Positions 6,312-8,074 of a stretch of 8,074 nt of DNA are shown here, in pieces. How positions within the stretch are numbered: the first letter of the stretch is position 1; every line of letters starts with the position of its first letter. The stretch spans positions 1-8,074 of the forward strand of contig JAIPGE010000058.1 of NCBI GenBank assembly GCA_021736285.1, in the 5' to 3' direction. Source of the stretch: Candidatus Izemoplasma sp. (GTDB taxonomy: Bacteria; Bacillota_I; Bacilli_A; Izemoplasmatales; Izemoplasmataceae). Under the pieces are notes generated by a model, which was given only the letters and a program-made list of their open reading frames with translations, was not told the origin of the DNA and searched no databases. Both the position numbers and the translations under genes were made by a program.

Positions 6312-7697
6312 CTATTCAGTAGTTAAATTAGCCTGTGATTCAAATCCTGTTTGAGCTGTTGTTGCAGCTTCAGTAGGCGTAGCTGTTCCATTCCATGCAC
6401 TTGAGTACATTGAACCAGCATTGCTCCAGAAGTAACCCATTTCAGCGATAATAGGCATTGGATGAGAGTAAGATAATTGTTCTGAAATACCACTTAAGTA
6501 AGGGTCATCAGCAACACCTTCAACGACAGAAACATCTTTTAATGCAGGTAATTTATTGGTTTCTGCATACATAATTGCTAAACCTTCATTGCTTGTCATA
6601 AACTCAACAAATTTAAAGGCTGCGGTTGGTTCATTAGTTCCTTTGTATACAGCAGCTATTTGGACACCTGAGAATGTAACAGGTTGAACGCCATCAATTG
6701 TTGGTAACTTGGTGACACCAAATTCATAATTATTGGTTTCTCCACCTTGTAAATAACGTGCAATTGACCAAGGTCCATCAACGATATAAGCCAATTCACC
6801 GCTTTCAAAACGGCTTCGGTTTTCTTCGCCACTTAGTGCTGCAGATGTATAATTGTTGGTTGCAGGTTGAACGGTATCTTGTAACCAAGTTAACGCATCA
6901 ATCATAGCTTGTGAATCTAAGTTAGCTTGGTTTTTATCTAAATGATCTTCACCAAATAACTCAAACCCATGTGCTGTTGCAGCAAAATGCATATCATATG
7001 CGTTACCAACGTCTAAAGCAAAGTATAATTTTGACTCATCAACATCAGTTGTAAGTGGGTCATCTAATTCGTTATATGCTAATGCACTTGCAATAATTTC
7101 TTCCCACGTAGCTTCTGGATCGCTTGATCCATGAATATCATTCAATAACGTTTTATTATAGAATAACGCAACTGATTCTCCAGAGAGTGGTGCACCGAAT
7201 AATTCAGAATCATAAGTTCCTGATCCATCACATTCAATCGCAGAGTTGTTTTCAACATCATAACAAGACGTTGCAGTACCAATCGCAGAGTTTACCATAC
7301 GTGTTAATAAATCTTGACGTAAGTCATCTGGGAATGGATACAATAAGTTTGAGTTCAGTGCAGCCCCAATATGATCATGTGGGAATACAACAACATCAGC
7401 AGCATAACTTGAACCACTATAAGTTTCTAAACGTTGGCGTGTATCGACAGCACCAACTTCGTCCCATTCAACTTTGATGTCTGGGTACTCAGCTTCAAAG
7501 GCATCAATTAATGCCGTTGCATAAGCGTCGTCATCTAACCAAACTTTAATCGTTGTGATATCTGTTTGGTTTTGGTCAAATTGATATAAGGTTCCATTTG
7601 CAGCATTGTTAGTACATACGTCTTCAGGTTCACGACCACATGCAGTTAATGTCAATGCCACAACAGCCATAAGGGCAATTGTAAATAATTTTTTCAT
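6312..7697 (-). CDS. malE: Maltodextrin-binding lipoprotein MalE (extracellular solute-binding protein family 1)
   Basis: This 461-residue protein captures maltodextrins outside the membrane and delivers them to MalF-MalG. It starts with a lipoprotein signal peptide: basic MKK, a hydrophobic core, and lipobox LTAC with the lipidated Cys at 20. Family hallmarks include IKVWLDDDAY (50-59) in the first lobe, GELAYIVDGPWSIARYL (300-316), AFKFVEFMTSNEGLAIMYAE (360-379), and PMPIIAEMGYFWS (413-425), which matches the PxMPxxPxMxxFW segment of maltose-binding proteins. The aromatic residues W310, Y422, F423 and W424 are candidates for stacking on sugar rings. Cys145 and Cys156 could form a disulfide loop; Cys28 is unpaired in the visible pattern. 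The start has an ideal ribosome binding site 8 bases upstream. It lies 13 bases after the upstream surface-protein gene and 60 before malF. The sugar is inferred from the neighbours. Confidence 0.93.
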   Translation of the reverse strand: MKKLFTIALMAVVALTLTACGREPEDVCTNNAANGTLYQFDQNQTDITTIKVWLDDDAYATALIDAFEAEYPDIKVEWDEVGAVDTRQRLETYSGSSYAADVVVFPHDHIGAALNSNLLYPFPDDLRQDLLTRMVNSAIGTATSCYDVENNSAIECDGSGTYDSELFGAPLSGESVALFYNKTLLNDIHGSSDPEATWEEIIASALAYNELDDPLTTDVDESKLYFALDVGNAYDMHFAATAHGFELFGEDHLDKNQANLDSQAMIDALTWLQDTVQPATNNYTSAALSGEENRSRFESGELAYIVDGPWSIARYLQGGETNNYEFGVTKLPTIDGVQPVTFSGVQIAAVYKGTNEPTAAFKFVEFMTSNEGLAIMYAETNKLPALKDVSVVEGVADDPYLSGISEQLSYSHPMPIIAEMGYFWSNAGSMYSSAWNGTATPTEAATTAQTGFESQANLTTE

Positions 7698-7705
7698 TGT
7701 ATTAG

Positions 7706-7712
7706 CCTCCTT
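7706..7712 (-). promoter_or_regulatory. Ribosome binding site of malE, overlapping the upstream stop codon
   Basis: AAGGAGG on the minus strand lies 8 bases before the malE ATG; its first two A are the last bases of the TAA stop of the upstream gene (7711-7713). This is the strongest site in the window, fits high MalE production, and ties malE to the gene before it. Confidence 0.8.
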
Positions 7713-8074
7713 ATTGGTAGCGACGAATCGCTAGCATTGCGCCAAAAGCAAGAGGTAAACCTACCAGCAATGAAATAATCTCAACATTGCCATTTGCTTT
7801 TGCATCTAAATGTGCGGTTTCGTCACAAGGATCTATTACAGTAACAGTTATGGTGTCTTCTGCAACATTTCCAAATTTGTCATTTGCAGTAAGTACTACT
7901 TCATAAACACCAGCATTACGCGTATCAACTGTTCCATGACCATCTTTCACATTGACAGTATAAACTTGAACAGCTTCTTCGCCTTTCATATCAGTTGCTG
8001 TAAATGTTGGTAATGAATAAGAATCTCCTAATTCTAATTCAACATTTTTAGAACCGATAATGGTAATTGAAGGC
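7711..8074 (-). CDS. Surface protein with Ig-like domain and C-terminal membrane anchor (5'-truncated by window edge)
   Basis: The frame stays open to the window edge, so 120 C-terminal residues are visible; the internal Met at 7987-7989 lies in the middle of the domain and is not a likely start. Residues 1-81 form a bacterial Ig-like repeat of the DUF5011/Big type: VELELGDSYSLP (11-22), FTATD (24-28), GTVDTRNAGVYEVVLTAND (47-65), FGNVAEDTITVTVID (67-81). A short linker with one Cys (83) leads to a membrane helix (about 98-116) and the tail RRYQ. The protein is therefore exported and anchored facing outwards. Such domains are often accessory modules of large extracellular glycosidases, and the tight link to malE makes a second surface amylase or pullulanase, or a glucan-binding protein, plausible. 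No catalytic part is visible, so the function is open. Confidence 0.8.
   Translation of the reverse strand, partial: PSITIIGSKNVELELGDSYSLPTFTATDMKGEEAVQVYTVNVKDGHGTVDTRNAGVYEVVLTANDKFGNVAEDTITVTVIDPCDETAHLDAKANGNVEIISLLVGLPLAFGAMLAIRRYQ

Noticed and set aside
7124..7477. Plus-strand open frame of 117 codons opposite malE
   Set aside because: It lies wholly inside malE, has a His/Gln-rich composition expected from antisense of its codons, and no recognisable domain.
1..8074. UGA read as tryptophan (Mycoplasma code)
   Set aside because: All genes are intact under the standard code with many TGG Trp codons and no in-frame TGA.
1..8074. CRISPR arrays, tRNA or rRNA genes, insertion sequences, catabolite (cre-type) sites
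   Set aside because: Coding sequence fills nearly the whole window; no regular repeats, cloverleaf sequence, transposase or terminal repeats were seen, and the promoter regions where cre sites would matter lie outside.

Overview
This AT-rich window holds six protein-coding genes arranged as two convergent operons for uptake and breakdown of starch-type alpha-glucans (maltodextrin). Low-GC codons, clear AGGAGG-type ribosome binding sites, a lipoprotein substrate-binding protein and MalF/MalG permeases of the Gram-positive type point to the Bacillota or Mollicutes-related side (for example Acholeplasma-, Haloplasma- or Izemoplasma-like bacteria). Trp is read as TGG and no reading frame needs TGA as a sense codon, so this is not a UGA=Trp mycoplasma. 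Both exported enzymes/surface proteins end in a membrane helix with a short Arg tail and no LPXTG motif, which would suit a cell with little or no wall; that is an inference.

Plus strand, 1-2655: the 3' end of a surface-anchored type I pullulanase (start outside the window), then, after 8 bases, a complete cytoplasmic GH13 enzyme of the neopullulanase/cyclomaltodextrinase/maltogenic amylase type. A perfect 14-bp inverted repeat at 2658-2690 serves as a terminator for both converging operons.

Minus strand, 8074-2707 (read right to left): the 3' end of a surface protein with a bacterial Ig-like domain and a C-terminal membrane anchor (start outside the window), then malE, malF and malG. Spacings are 13, 60 and 2 bases. 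A hairpin sits in the 60-base malE-malF gap and probably lowers or separates expression of the permease genes from that of the binding protein.

Proposed flow: pullulanase, and possibly the Ig-domain surface protein, act on branched glucan outside the cell; MalE captures the linear maltodextrins; MalF-MalG import them, driven by an ATPase (MalK/MsmX type) that is not in the window; the cytoplasmic GH13 enzyme cuts them to maltose/glucose. The pathway itself is well known. What is unusual is the permease pair: MalF carries about 350 residues of extracytoplasmic sequence between its first two membrane helices, a different place from the E. coli MalF P2 loop, and MalG has an extra N-terminal module of about 70 residues with two possible helices. 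I saw no RNA genes, mobile elements, CRISPR arrays or long gene-free stretches; the promoters of both operons must lie outside the window.
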